DNA of 64,000 nt from Hypoxylon rubiginosum (taxonomy: Eukaryota; Ascomycota; Sordariomycetes; Xylariales; Hypoxylaceae): the NCBI GenBank assembly GCA_902806565.1, contig CADCXA010000011.1:124001-188000 (forward strand), read 5' to 3'. The translations under genes were made by a program, and so were the position numbers. Positions 53,964-64,000 of this stretch are shown here, piece by piece (position 1 is the first letter of the stretch; every line of letters starts with the position of its first letter). The notes under the pieces were generated by a model. That model did not search any database. It worked only from the letters and a program-made list of their open reading frames with translations, and was not told where the DNA came from.

Positions 53964-54064
53964 TCTCGATTAGTCTAGTGGTTAGGATACCTGCTTGTCA
54001 TCAGACTAAGTCCTATGATAGGATCGAATCCGCAGGTGGCCGGGGTTCAATTCCCCGATCGAGA
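53964..54064 (+). tRNA. tRNA-Asp(GTC) with intron
   Basis: All arms fold: acceptor TCTCGAT/ATCGAGA, D arm GTCT...GGAT, anticodon stem CCTGC/GCAGG, T arm CGGGG TTCAATT CCCCG. The anticodon GTC is at 53997-53999. A 30-base intron (54001-54030) follows position 37 and contains its own stem TCCTAT/ATAGGA. The discriminator base G is at 54065 and a T-run terminator follows at about 54079-54084. The gene stands only about 220 bases from the edge of the AT-rich block. Confidence 0.93.
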
Positions 54065-54065
54065 G

Positions 54066-55016
54066 AATAGAAACTCATCTTTTTTGTTCATTATATTTTT
54101 CGTTGGCTTCTCTTTTCTCTTGAGCGAGGTAGGCAAGTGTTTCCCTTAGGTCGTAAGCCAGGTGTTTGGAGAAAATGAATACATCGCTTTAACAATATCA
54201 TTAATTAAAAAAAAAAAAGGAAAAGTGCAGTTTATATTGATTATTGATGAATGTGTTCGTTGAATAGTAACGCAATTATGTGATAAATGACGGCCAAGCT
54301 ATAGGGAACCTCTGCGGAGCTGCGCTGCCAACTCCTGATAATTCTCTGATGAGGGTATGAAATAGTACTAACCAAGACTTCTAATGCTCTAGGTGGACTG
54401 TAGATCTCTCTTGACTTAGCCGTACCAGATATGGTTAAGGGGCGTTGGTAATATCTTCATAGAACCAGCGGTGTAATTACATAACACTACTGAGATAGAC
54501 TTACCATTGTGGCAGACCCATGGCAGCCCAGCTTTGATGGTAAACTCTTATAGGTCGGTTTGTACGTTGGTGGGTTGGTGTTCATGGACGTTCCATTCGG
54601 GAATGGACTCGGAATGATATGTTGCATCCAGCAACCATTTTCGTACTTGGTTCTCCAATGAGTTGCACTCCCCCCATTTCCAAAAAGGACCAGGCTTTTC
54701 AGCCTGTGCATGCGGTGTCACCACTCATGCCACCGGCGACGAGCTTAGCTTCATTAGTTACTTACCTTACGTAGAAAGCGATTCTACTCGGAGCAAGGTA
54801 TTCCGAGCAGCAACGTTGAGGGGGGAATCATATGATGGCGAAACCACATCTAGGAAGTTTTCTTAGGCATTGTCGGTCTTTCCGACTCGCGCTCAACAGC
54901 AACACTTAGATTCGTCGGACTAGAGTAAACGACTACATCAGATGTGAATCGAATTACCACGGCGCTAACTACTCTACAAGTTGGTTGTATTGTCGCAGTC
55001 GCAGTTGTAGCCCGTC
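54066..55016. other. Intergenic, no gene recognised
   Basis: Short open frames here (for example 54487-54711 minus, 54663-54866 plus) resemble nothing I know. The right end is presumably the promoter and leader of the oxygenase gene at 55017. Confidence 0.45.
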
Positions 55017-56101
55017 ATGGCCCCAGCGAGTCGGCCGGTGGGCAGCATAGCCCTCCTCATCACCGTAATTGCCGTGGTAGCACCGGTCCTTTACCGCTTC
55101 GCATCCCCATATCTAGCAATTCTTTCCCCGTATCTAGCATCGCTGTCGCTATCATCTATCGCGAAGACCTTTAGTAGTAATCCGCAAGTAGAACACCCGC
55201 CATCATCTTCTTCGTTCAGCTGCCTCCCCCACACTTACACGACGGAGATCGTGTCGCTCGACCCGCTCCTCATCTACATCGACTCGTTCCTGTCTCCCGC
55301 CGAGATCGCGGCCCTCCTCGCCGCCGGCGAGCCCGCCTTCGCGCCGTCCCGCGTCTACAAGGCCGGCCGCGACCGGGGCACGGCCGACCGCACGTCGTCG
55401 TCGGCGGCTCTGCCGCGCGAGGACCCGGCCGTCTCGTGCGTCCTCGCGCGCGCCGAGACCTTCCTCGGGGCCCTGCTCGACCCTGCGCGCGACGACATCG
55501 GGCCCCCGCAGCTGGTACGGTACACGGCGGGCCAGCGGTACGTACGAATAACACGTTGTGTTTTCATTTTTAACCCCGGGTTCCCGAACCTCCTTTCCAT
55601 GTCTGTTTTTAGCAAAAATGCGTCAAGACGCTTCGGGAAATGATTCACCTCGGGAATACTTCGAGAATTCTCAAGTACCAAAGGAAAATTGCTAACGCGA
55701 CGTGTTTCCATACACGCAGCTTCAACCGCCACCGCGACTGGTACGAGCGCCCGCAGCCGGCCCGGAAGGGCATGCGCGGGCGCGGGAGGACCTGGAATCG
55801 CATCGCGAGCTTCTTCGCCATCCTGCAGGACGGGTGCGCCGGCGGCGAGACGTGGTTCCCGCTCGTGAACGCGACGACGGGGCCGGCGAAGGCGGACGGG
55901 ACGGACGGAACCGGACGCCGGTTCTGGAGGGCGCACGAGGACGGCGGCTTGGCGTTCCGGCCCGTCGCCGGGAACGCGCTGTTCTGGGTCAACCTGTTCG
56001 CCAACGGGACGGGGGACGAACGCACGGTGCACGCGGGCCTTCCGCTGGAAGACGGCTTGAAGACTGCGATGAACATCTGGCCGCGGAAGTTTTATGCGTG
56101 A
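55017..56101 (+). CDS. Prolyl 4-hydroxylase-like 2OG-Fe(II) oxygenase
   Basis: Member of the P4H-alpha-like family of iron and 2-oxoglutarate dioxygenases, which hydroxylate proline or a related residue in protein substrates; the substrate here is unknown. Two exons, 55017-55537 and 55720-56101, are separated by a 182-base intron (donor GTACGT, branch GCTAAC, acceptor ACGCAG), giving 300 residues. An N-terminal hydrophobic segment (about residues 9-28) suggests a signal anchor and an ER or secretory location, as in animal and fungal P4Hs. The catalytic set is complete: H178 and D180 in RHRDWY, H278 in TVHAGLPL and the 2-oxoglutarate-binding K288 in GLKTAMNIW; GGETWFP precedes. Exon GC content is strikingly high compared with the flanks, which creates long spurious frames on the opposite strand. 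A shorter start is possible but would lose the anchor. Confidence 0.85.
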
Positions 56102-56367
56102 GAGGAAATTTGGCAGCGCGGTTGATAGCTAACAATTTCGCATGTCTGGTCTCGAGGGATAGGTACGGGATTTCCGATAATTTACAATAATTATTTTAAT
56201 ATGCCGACTATAAGGTCATCAGGCCTTACGGTCGAACTCTGGAGCTTGCGAAGATAGTCGAGAGTCGTTGCCGTTGAATCTCCTAGGTACAGTTGTACCT
56301 AAGTGTACTGGCTGGCGCACCAACCAGATTGAAGACATATATTCCATAGCAACGAAGCATTTTCCAA
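56102..56367. other. 3' flank of oxygenase gene
   Basis: No gene is seen. It contains the presumed 3' UTR of the oxygenase gene and leads into a hairpin-rich locus. Confidence 0.5.
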
Positions 56368-56552
56368 CGGCCGGGTACTGGGCCCTCTCTCACGGGCTAT
56401 CGACGGGTAGCCCGTGGTGCACTGAGCTACCGAGGGGTAGCTCAGTGGTTAGAGTGTGGGGTACCCGGCCGCCACTTGTAAAATCCTTCCCGCGGGGTAG
56501 GATTTTCGTAGGCCCAGGTTCGAGCCTGGGCTGAGCTTTTGCAATTTTTTTT
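56368..56552 (+). ncRNA. Hairpin-rich tRNA-like locus with Pol III boxes
   Basis: An A-box-like GGTAGCTCAGTGG (56436-56448), a B-box-like GGTTCGAGCC (56517-56526) about 80 bases on, and a T-run at 56545-56552 suggest RNA polymerase III transcription. The sequence is packed with inverted repeats: CGGCCGGGTAC / GTACCCGGCCG (56368-56378, 56461-56471), CACGGGCTA / TAGCCCGTG (56391-56399, 56408-56416), CACTGAGCTACC / GGTAGCTCAGTG (56420-56431, 56436-56447), AAAATCCT / AGGATTTT (56480-56487, 56499-56506) and GCCCAGG / CCTGGGC (56512-56518, 56525-56531). No normal tRNA can be drawn: the T loop is off by one and no acceptor stem fits the D arm. It could be a rearranged tRNA pseudogene, the head of a tRNA-derived SINE, or a structured RNA gene. 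Confidence 0.4.
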
Positions 56553-57828
56553 ACTTGTTTCCTTTTTTACTATCGCCATTTTTTTTTCTCTCCCCAACCA
56601 ACGCTTGTTCCTAACTTTTTTAAAATAAAAAATTGGTGGCTTTGGCGGAGATTTGCTCACTGTCTTCGCCCGTAAAGCCTAGCCATTGTTTTCTTGAGAG
56701 CTGCACCGACGCTACATCTGTATGACAGCTCCCTACTGGTGTCCTAGTCGGCATCGGTCTTGAAAGGAGTCACTAGAGGTCGCATGTCGTTCTTTTATTG
56801 ATACCATATCCATGGCTAGACTGGGCTAAGCAAGTACGTCGGTCGCATTCTATTTATCTTGACTGTTTCGTTTTCGTGTATGAAGAGACAGACCGCGTTT
56901 TTACCCGTGTCAAATTCGAGCCGTGTTGTAGGTTGCACAAGCCCACAAATTCGAATTTGATTAAATGATGACGACGATCGAAAAATAGACTTATGATACA
57001 TTATGCAGTGGACACGTTATGCAAGTTTGAGAGGTGGTATTTGTACAACCCTGGCCTTCGCAGCTAGCCAAAAGGGTACAGTACATTCAAATACTTTTTG
57101 TAGCCGTCCGGCGACTTCGGAAATAAGGGGGCGAGTCCACTACCGGCGGCCTGGTGAGCCCCTTAACGTGAATCACACTTCATCAAGATCATATTGCGTG
57201 AGCTTCAAATAAAAACATCCATTTGGAGAAATCTAGAGAATATCACTGGTAGTTAAAAGGCAAACAGATTCCTGATGGAAAACCCGAAATTTTGTTGCCC
57301 TCGCGGTTCTCATGAGCAGCTGATTTTTCTCGATGCGGACGAATTCCCCGAATTCGGGGTTCTCATGCAGGAGCCACTGCACCCCACGAACATATATTGC
57401 CTTTGACGTGTCCCGAAATATCTACGGCATCAATTTTTCGGTTCCGCCCTAAGCTTTAAACGAACCTCGTCGTTGTCTTGATAGATATCGGGGGAGTATT
57501 AAGGCGAAGCAATCTGTCTACCCCGGAAATTGCTATCGTTATACAAAAAGTTCAGACAGCGATGCCATTAGGAGCTGTTCTTCATCAGAGAGCTGGCGAA
57601 TGGAAGAGTATTAATGCGCCATTGATGCCCCCTGGGCCCTAGCTTATCTTCCCAGCTATCAGGAGAAAGGCCGTAGTCACCATATAAGCAGCCCCCAAAC
57701 CATTTCGACAATGCGTTGGGCACTAATGCATCGAGCATCTTATCGTAGCTGCTGTAGCACAAAGACGGGCCCTACTCTCTGGTCTCGCCGATCTCGTCCT
57801 CTCGATTTCTTCGTGGCGTTATGAGAGC
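56553..57828. other. Intergenic, no gene recognised
   Basis: Apart from a short motif TTGGTGGCTTTGGCGGAG at 56633-56650, similar to the edge repeat at 15164-15250 in reverse, nothing is recognised. A minus-strand frame 57568-57762 could be a 3' exon of the Cys-rich locus upstream of it but has no known family. Confidence 0.4.
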
Positions 57829-58347
57829 TTATGGCGGCGTAGGGCGACTGCAAGGCCCACACGTCCCGTAGATGACCTCCACGTTGGCTCCATCGGTGTA
57901 GACGGCGTGATACGCATCCGGGCAAGGGCCGATGCACTTGTCTTGCACTACGCGGTTGCATGTTGAACAGAGTGTCCGCTCCCAATCGCACATCTTCCTG
58001 AAAGAAAAAACATCTGTCAGGTCCTTACTGATGCCCGTCTCGGATATTGAAGCACCCGTTAGGTTACATACCTTAGGTAGGTATCAGGGGAATGGGGTGT
58101 TAAGGGTCATCGATAAAGGGGTAGTAGTTCTTTTATCAGCTAAAGATGCGAGTTTGTGTTTGTTCGTCTTACTACAACCTGCCGCCACCCGTCTTATAGA
58201 TTCTCGCGCCGACCAAGTAGCTTGTAGGAGGGGGGAACGCATAATATTCGTCTTCACAATCAACACACCATCGTCTAAACTAACCAGAGTTTGAGTCAGT
58301 CGAGCGCAGAGGTTGCATTGGAAGATCTCTATACTCTGGGGCGGCAT
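57829..58347 (-). CDS. Possible Cys-rich small protein, exons unresolved
   Basis: Two pieces look coding. The first begins with ATG at 58347 and contains FQCNLCARL; its frame is open for 87 codons and also offers a GTTAGT donor at 58284. The second lies behind a good acceptor (TTTCTTTCAG, 58000-57998) and reads MCDWERTLCSTCNRVVQDKC, then IGPCPD...YGTCGPC, ending at TAA 57831-57829. It has eight cysteines in CxxC-like pairs in 54 residues, the pattern of a zinc-binding or disulfide-rich fungal protein. A GTATGT donor at 58071 pairs with this acceptor (74-base intron), but the upstream frame then meets a stop, so the join is not settled. No signal peptide is seen. No family is recognised. Confidence 0.35.
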
Positions 58348-60722
58348 TTTTGCGTATCAGATATCGTACAGGGCACGTGCTGAAAGGTATGGAAAGGCTG
58401 GGGGCTGTGTGAAACAGCGAGGATGGATGGCTGATTCCTTACTGGCGCTATGCTGTCGACTACGAGAGATCTGCTATCTATTGCGTGATACGCCGTTCCC
58501 TTAAACTGGTAAAAGGTAGCACCCGGGTCTGATAATGGTGGCTTATTGCCTTACGCCCAGAAAGTGGATGCTATAAATGGATGTAGTATAAGAGGCCAGA
58601 GAGGTCGTCCTATTGTTTCAATGGTAGGCGTGAGTCGCTCTCGAGATGGATGGAGTACGGGAACCATTCATAACGTGACTCGAATCCGTATCAATCTTTT
58701 TCCATGCAACTAGTCAGCGCAGCAATAAGGTATGGTGATCCAAGAAACCGGAAACTTGGGTCCACGAATAACGGCCAAATGACAAGGGATGTCTTATGTA
58801 GCATTGCCACCGAGACAGGCCATTCAAATAAATAGTTCAGTAGGCTATCCAGTCAACACAGTTTGCGGTCTGGGTAAGGAGAATCAATAAAACCCTAGTT
58901 AGGCAGTCTTTGAGTCATCCCACAGCGTGTGGTAAACCGACGGTTGCCATCCAACCGGAAGAGGCAATCTATGTGAGGAATACCGAGGAGATGGGACAAA
59001 TGACGTTGAAGTTGTTGTTGTGTAACGTCTAAAAATGCAGACAGGCTTCCATGAGGGAAACTGGAACATTGTACAGATAACTCATAGCACCGCGTTTATG
59101 AACCGATGGTGCCATGCGGACTGCCTCACGCCTCATAGGCCAAATTCCACGTGAGTCGCTGGTGGTATTTGTATTTACCTTTGGCTTTGCGTCTGAGTGA
59201 TTGCCACTGTCCAGGGGGTTCGTTACTACTCTATGCAGGCTACGATGGGACACCAAGCAGTGTTACTCTATGCTGCTACCTTCATATCTTAATACTCGGG
59301 AGCCTAGGACTTTTGGCAGGTTTTGCCTTTGGTATGATTTGCGGTAACAGACGGTCGCGGCCAATGGGACGACAGCCCCTATCGGATTTCACGATGTGAT
59401 TCCACTTCACAATCCTAGTATTTGTTAACTTCCTTGCTTACGCCGAAGCCAGGCTACGGTCGGGAGTCCAAGAACCTCGATGGCCGCCATTATTCGAGGC
59501 TTCAGACTTCTGATTCAGCATTGCCTAGGGGGGGAATATTGAGACATTATTTCATCTTGTAATTATCTTAAAACTCACTGGCAAAAAAATGAAAAGGTGT
59601 ACCATTTTCGAGTTGTCCTAGTTTAACCTTAAATCGTAGATAGCAATATTAGCAGTCGGTTGGAGCATGCCGCAGGAGACACCACCTCGGAGACTTGACA
59701 GTGTGGGCATCGGAAAAAGATGGAAACTCAGAACGGTGACGAACCAATGGGAACTACAGTGTACGTATTCCTAACTCCTTCGAAACCACGGGCTCTCACC
59801 GTATGGACTTGAGCAAATCTTCTCAGACACGGCAACATGGGCAGGGTAGGGAAGGCTACGGCAGACGTGATAGGTCTCAAATTACGCGTTATCCGCTGGA
59901 TTCCGAGCCCTGTTCCCACCCACTCCCACACACCTAGGAGGCATGCCAACGGAGAGAGGTAGGAAGCCTTTTATTAAGGGCAGGGTATTGTTTTCATATT
60001 GCAGTGGCTTAGTCTCGTCGAGTGACGTAGGAGTGTACAGTGAAGCTTACAAATTGACTTGCTCTAGCCGACCGCCACTCGACTACCTAGGTATTTTACC
60101 TTGGGTATATACCTGCTAAAACATTCTTCGAATAGTATCCTTCTATCATTGAGCGAGTATCGGCCCCAGCTAGGCTGTGGCCGAGGTACGTTCTATAAAT
60201 AAGACAACGTTATTATTCCGGTTCTAGTAGCCCCGGCCAAGCATCTTCGCGCTTTCGACGAATAAACGGGACGCACTTGAAATATTGTGTAGATCTTCTT
60301 CGTCGATAATAGATACTTACATATGCTTCATACGAAGAACATATATATTCGGAAATATTTCGGATTTTATCCTCAGTCTTGCCTCCTGAATCATAGCGTA
60401 GTGTCCGAAGGCCGTGAAGATGCGAAGCTAGTGTTAGTACCCCTTTTGTACTAGCAACTACATGTCTCCCTCTCTCGGCAAAATATTAGCACATAGCGAC
60501 TCTAGAGTGTACTAGTGATAAAAATAACAGCACCGCGATAGGAGATTTATCCGTTTGCAAGAGGATATTGGGGTGACTTAACACGGTGAGCCCGGGTTGT
60601 AACCAAGTATAAAGGCCAAAGCTGATTGGTCAATGCTCCCCATATTTTCTACACAGGGAATATAAGCTTGCCAACACGGCCGAATTTTCAACCGGGTGTA
60701 TCTGAGTCGGATGACTAGTTCA
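58348..60722. other. Long intergenic stretch, no gene recognised
   Basis: About 2.4 kb of normal composition with many stops in all frames. The longest frames (59151-59399 plus, with one hydrophobic stretch; 59728-59949 minus) have no recognisable motif and no splice context I trust. A TACCTAGGTA palindrome occurs near 60085-60094. Some of it may be eroded coding sequence, but I cannot support a call. Confidence 0.45.
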
Positions 60723-60824
60723 GTCTTCGTGGCTCAGTTGGTCAGAGCGTTGGTCTCATAGCAATATGACTCAATCATTAGATTGGGATATCCAAAGGTC
60801 GTGAGTTCGAGCCTCACCGAGGAC
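60723..60824 (+). tRNA. Elongator tRNA-Met(CAT) with intron
   Basis: Acceptor GTCTTCG/CGAGGAC, D arm GCTC...GAGC, anticodon stem TTGGT/TCCAA with the T-T pair at the base of the loop known from elongator tRNA-Met, and T arm GTGAG TTCGAGC CTCAC. The anticodon CAT is at 60757-60759. A 29-base intron (60761-60789) follows position 37. The discriminator base A is at 60825. The elongator assignment rests on similarity of the anticodon arm to yeast tRNA-Met; an Ile tRNA with modified CAT is not expected in a eukaryotic nucleus. Confidence 0.92.
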
Positions 60825-61042
60825 ATGTCTTATATCTTTTGCTTAAATCTTCACTTATAAATCTTTTATCAATTTGCTAGAAGCAAATTTTATCACCTCT
60901 TTTTGAGACTCTTTTGTGAACTTTTGCTCACAAATAACAATCTCATAGAGAGCCATGTCATGATCGCACCAAATTTTCACTCTAGGTATTCTATTCCGTA
61001 CACGGCTTTTAATTCGCATCACACCCTTTCATACAACCCACG

Positions 61043-63282
61043 CTACTTAGCTTGGACGATAACCTGCACATCCGAAACCGTGGCGCGGGCCATCTTCTTG
61101 AGCAGCGTTCTCTCATCTGCTTCGCGATATCTTTCCCAGCCATCTAGTCCTTCCTTAGCCTGGATACTCAATGTCTCGTAGCCCTGCTTGATCACCTCCG
61201 CCACCTCAGTACTGGTGAGGTTCCGTTTCGAGCCGCCCGAGTCGAGCATCGTCTTGTAGTGCGTGCTCACACTAATCAACGTGCCTATTGAATTGGACGG
61301 GCGGCTTGCTAGGTTGTAGGTATCGCGGAATTTTACTAGTATCTCACCGCTCTCTACAACTTTGTAGAACAGATCGTCATATGCCGCTGGGGTAGGAAGG
61401 AATGCCTCCCCGGCCGAGAGGGACAGTGCCAAGAGATTCACGACAAGGTCCAAGAGCGAATCGAAGTGTGGCATAGTCTTGAGATCCGATGCATAGGTTG
61501 TGAGGAAGCGGATGAGGGATAAAAGCGAGCGAAACAGCTCGGACCAATGGTATTGCAACCGCGTGCGTGACCGCGACAGATACGAGATGATGCGCAGCAT
61601 GATGCCGACACAGAGGGTGTAGAGACTAATATCCAATCTGCGACGGAGATTGTGGTTGATGCCATCGATCATAGTATCCAAGACACTTGTCGCGAGAATG
61701 CGGTCTCCCCGGGCCACGAGTAGGAATGGTTGTCGTTGACGGCAGAGTCGGACAGCGACTTTACACTCGTCACTGCATATTCGCTTGCACAGGAGTTGGT
61801 CTTCGATTAGTAGCCGGAAAACCATCAAGCTAAGGTGTGCGTAGTTGGTGGTGCGGGTGGAGAGGAATGCATGCTGGAGGAGGTAAGAAGTTAAGGAGAG
61901 AAAGCTAGAGATGGGTTGTTCTTCGCCTTTCTCGGCAGGTAGCGTGACGAGATTGAAGCAGAAGAGCTTATTAGCATGGCTGAAGTCGTATGTACCTAAC
62001 AGCACAGCAGCATCTTCGCCCGGCCTGGTCAAGTCAGTAACAGCCCTACGATAAACGAAACAACTACGTACAATTTCGCAAACATCTGCTTGGCTACCTC
62101 CGGGTCATAAGTCGGCTTCTGATTTGCTTTGGAACCAGGGGCAATGGCTCCAAGCCCGATCATGTTTAGCGTGGTAGAAATCGACCAGCCTTCAGGCAAG
62201 TCCTGTATGATATCGATGTATTGACCCCGCAAATTCCGGCAGGTGTATCCAACGCATCGGACGATCTTCTGTATAGCGGCTTCATTGACGAAATCGTTGA
62301 GCCGTAGCTGGTAAGGATTCTGAAACTCGAACTTGTTGTAGTTTGCCAGCAGACCTAACAAGGTAAATGGTTCCAGGACCCTAGTTGACGAGTCAGATTC
62401 TTGGATGAACTACACCAGGTTAGTCTCGCCAATTCAGGTACCAGCCATGACCCAGGAGAGGCTAACCTTCATTATAGCGGGGAATAGATCCCGCTGTATG
62501 AAATATGTCAAAAGGCTTGTCTGGTATGCCCCTGAAGTGATGGACAAGACAACCTCGACGGCTGTCTGCCGTACTTCCACTGTACCCCTATCGTCAGCTT
62601 CCACTTCCCGCCGCGTAGCTATGACGTCCACCTACTTGATTTACCATTGCGAATTATCGCGTCCAAAGCTCCCACGAAATCGGTGAAGACCGAGTCAACC
62701 TGATCCAGCCCTGCCAACACAGCTATAATATCGGAACTTGGGTTCGTATACCTCTTGCGGAGGATGGCGGAGAAGAATGTCGTCAGGGTCTATGCAATTC
62801 TGGTTAGATGGATCTTTCCCATGGTTCTCCTAGAGCCAAGATTCACTCTACCTCTAGAGCATGTAAGTGGGCTAGGCCACTACCTTTCTTTAGACATTCT
62901 ACGGCTCGAAAGAATAGTTGTTGGGTTTGTAGTTGTAGGTTTAGAACGTCGTCTGGTCCTAGCTTCGCCAGTATTTCCTGTAAGGAAGATCGCTCTGGTT
63001 TAAGGAGGAAGAATTCGCGCCAGAAGCCTTCGGGCTTGTCCCCTTCCGGGTCGATGTCATCCTGCTCGGGTCATGTTGGTCAGAGGCCCAGCTGGTGTCA
63101 CTCTTATTAACAGGATAACGTAATCCGACATACCTTAGATTCCCATTGTCAGCGTTTGCCCAGTCCTATGATTATAGGGGAATCCAATGCTCCCGAACCT
63201 TGAATAGCGCCTCGTATAGTTGAACAATCTTGGGCTGGAAGGTCTCGGGCCGAGCCTGCTGGGTTAAGGGAGAGGCTTCCAT
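61043..63282 (-). CDS. ARMH3/DUF1741-type armadillo-like helical protein
   Basis: Fungal counterpart of animal ARMH3 (C10orf76), a Golgi-associated armadillo-like protein that in animals works with PI4KB and GBF1; the fungal role is inferred. Six exons fit in phase: 63282-63199, 63061-62852, 62789-62645, 62579-62467, 62409-62072 and 62024-61043, giving 623 residues. Introns 2-5 are short (47-65 bases) with good signals. Intron 1 uses a poor donor (GTTCGG), so the join after residue 28 may be wrong. Family-typical stretches are GFWREFFLLKPERSS, TNPSSDIIAVLAGLDQVDSV, SGAYQTSLLTYFIQRDLFP and LGLLANYNKFEFQNPYQLRL. The last exon (residues 297-623) holds the DUF1741 region. The protein is all helical, with no signal peptide or convincing membrane helix. 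It is intact and presumably a housekeeping gene. Confidence 0.85.
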
Positions 63283-63536
63283 GGTCGACGATAATGATGA
63301 TCCGGATGCGAGTGCTGGTGATGGTGCTGGTGCCGATGCTGATGCATGGACGAATATCGCATAGACGCGACTTGTATTATACGGTTAACATGCTCTCGTA
63401 GGAATGACAAGGTGAAGAGTAAAAGGGAGAGTGTCAGTATCTTCGCCAAACTAACATCTGACAACTGATACCCGTGCTTCTCGAACAATGGGAAATGGGA
63501 AATGAGGCATGCGACACCAATGGACTTGGGCTTCAA
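63264..63536 (-). other. Upstream ORF overlapping the ARMH3-like start
   Basis: A 90-codon frame starts 254 bases before the ARMH3-like ATG and runs 19 bases past it in another frame. Its end is His-rich (HQHRHQHHHQHSH) because of a CAC/CAT-rich trinucleotide run. If transcribed in the leader it would reduce initiation at the main start. It could equally be promoter sequence and never translated. Confidence 0.25.
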
Positions 63537-64000
63537 TAGTTGATACGTTGATACCGTGTAACTTCAATTTCCCGATGTCGCGCATTGCACTATTCCTTTA
63601 ACTGCTTCAAGCTACTTCACTTGCTGCATGAATTTACGTAAGGTACGCGTAGGTACCCGGTCCCGGTCCCCACTATTCATTTCCATCTTATCTAATCTGG
63701 ATCGCCGGATTAAGTTGATTTCCGCCTACCATTCGCCCGGGATTTCACTTAGCGGTTTACAATTACATGGCTTCTCATTGGCTCGGCCAAAGCCGGGTTA
63801 CAATGGGCTGTAATGGACCGATGTCATATCGTCGGATATCGGCTGTGCTTTCCAAGCAAAGATACAGTTGCAGTTGTAGTTGGTTCGAAATAATTTTGCC
63901 ATCACCAACACCTTTAAACCTACAAACCTACGCCGAATCTACTCTCGAATTCGATACTACTATCTCTACAACGTCTATAATACCGATACAGCTGATATAG
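63537..64000. promoter_or_regulatory. Upstream region, likely divergent promoter
   Basis: No gene is supported. It contains ATTGG (reverse CCAAT box, 63777-63781) and, from about 63895 to the window end, a C/A/T-rich G-poor stretch (CACCAACACC, CTACAAACCTAC) typical of fungal 5' leaders on the plus strand. A plus-strand gene may begin just beyond the window. The open frame running off the edge at 63767-64000 looks like leader sequence rather than protein. Confidence 0.35.

Noticed and set aside
54487..54711. 74-codon minus-strand frame before the oxygenase gene
   Set aside because: No recognisable motif; overlapped by an equally long plus-strand frame, so chance is likely.
55270..56076. Long minus-strand frames opposite the oxygenase gene
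   Set aside because: They are Arg/Pro/Ala-rich shadows of the GC-rich oxygenase exons, whose plus-strand frame has complete catalytic residues.
59151..59399. 82-codon frame with a hydrophobic stretch as a membrane protein
   Set aside because: Single frame in a stop-rich region, no start context, no splice signals and no resemblance to a known family.

Overview
The window looks like nuclear DNA of a filamentous ascomycete (Pezizomycotina). Genes carry short introns with GTAAGT/GTGAGT-type donors and CTAAC-type branch sites. Two tRNA genes carry introns after position 37. There is an NB-ARC/TPR protein of the fungal NLR type. Large tracts are extremely AT-rich, as saturating repeat-induced point mutation (RIP) produces. 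Species cannot be fixed from sequence alone.

Layout. 1-1387: intergenic with a TATA-like promoter. 1388-8346: one host gene (DUF7587-like, ADP-ribosyltransferase-fold-like family) cut in two by a 6.06-kb LTR retrotransposon (1789-7849) with 152-bp LTRs and a 4-5 bp target duplication; the element interior is RIP-ruined. 8785-11838 (minus): NB-ARC/TPR NLR-like gene with one in-frame TAA. 12525-13106: decayed CorA-type transporter C-terminus. 13262: tiny Cys-containing ORF. 13867-15083 (minus): intact EFM3/FAM86-type eEF2 lysine methyltransferase in four exons.

15250-53740: 38.5 kb at very roughly 10% G+C or less, with no credible gene. Structure survives inside it: a 9.5-kb LTR retrotransposon (30374-39891; 230-bp LTRs differing only by transitions; 5-bp target duplication) apparently inserted in a 102-bp tandem repeat, a ~140-bp satellite (48868-49765), and an 11-bp minisatellite at several places. 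It is an AT isochore made of RIP-ruined nested repeats and could be pericentromeric or centromeric.

53741-64000 is normal DNA: tRNA-Asp(GTC) about 220 bp from the AT edge, a prolyl-4-hydroxylase-like 2OG-Fe(II) oxygenase (55017-56101), a hairpin-rich tRNA-like locus (56368-56552), a doubtful Cys-rich minus-strand gene (57829-58347), tRNA-Met(CAT), and an ARMH3/DUF1741-type armadillo-like protein (61043-63282, minus, six exons).

The genes do not form a pathway. The theme is genome defence and decay: conserved housekeeping genes are intact close to the AT block, while accessory genes (ADP-ribosyltransferase-like, NLR-like, CorA-like) are broken by insertion, nonsense mutation or erosion. Everything was read by eye; no database search was run.
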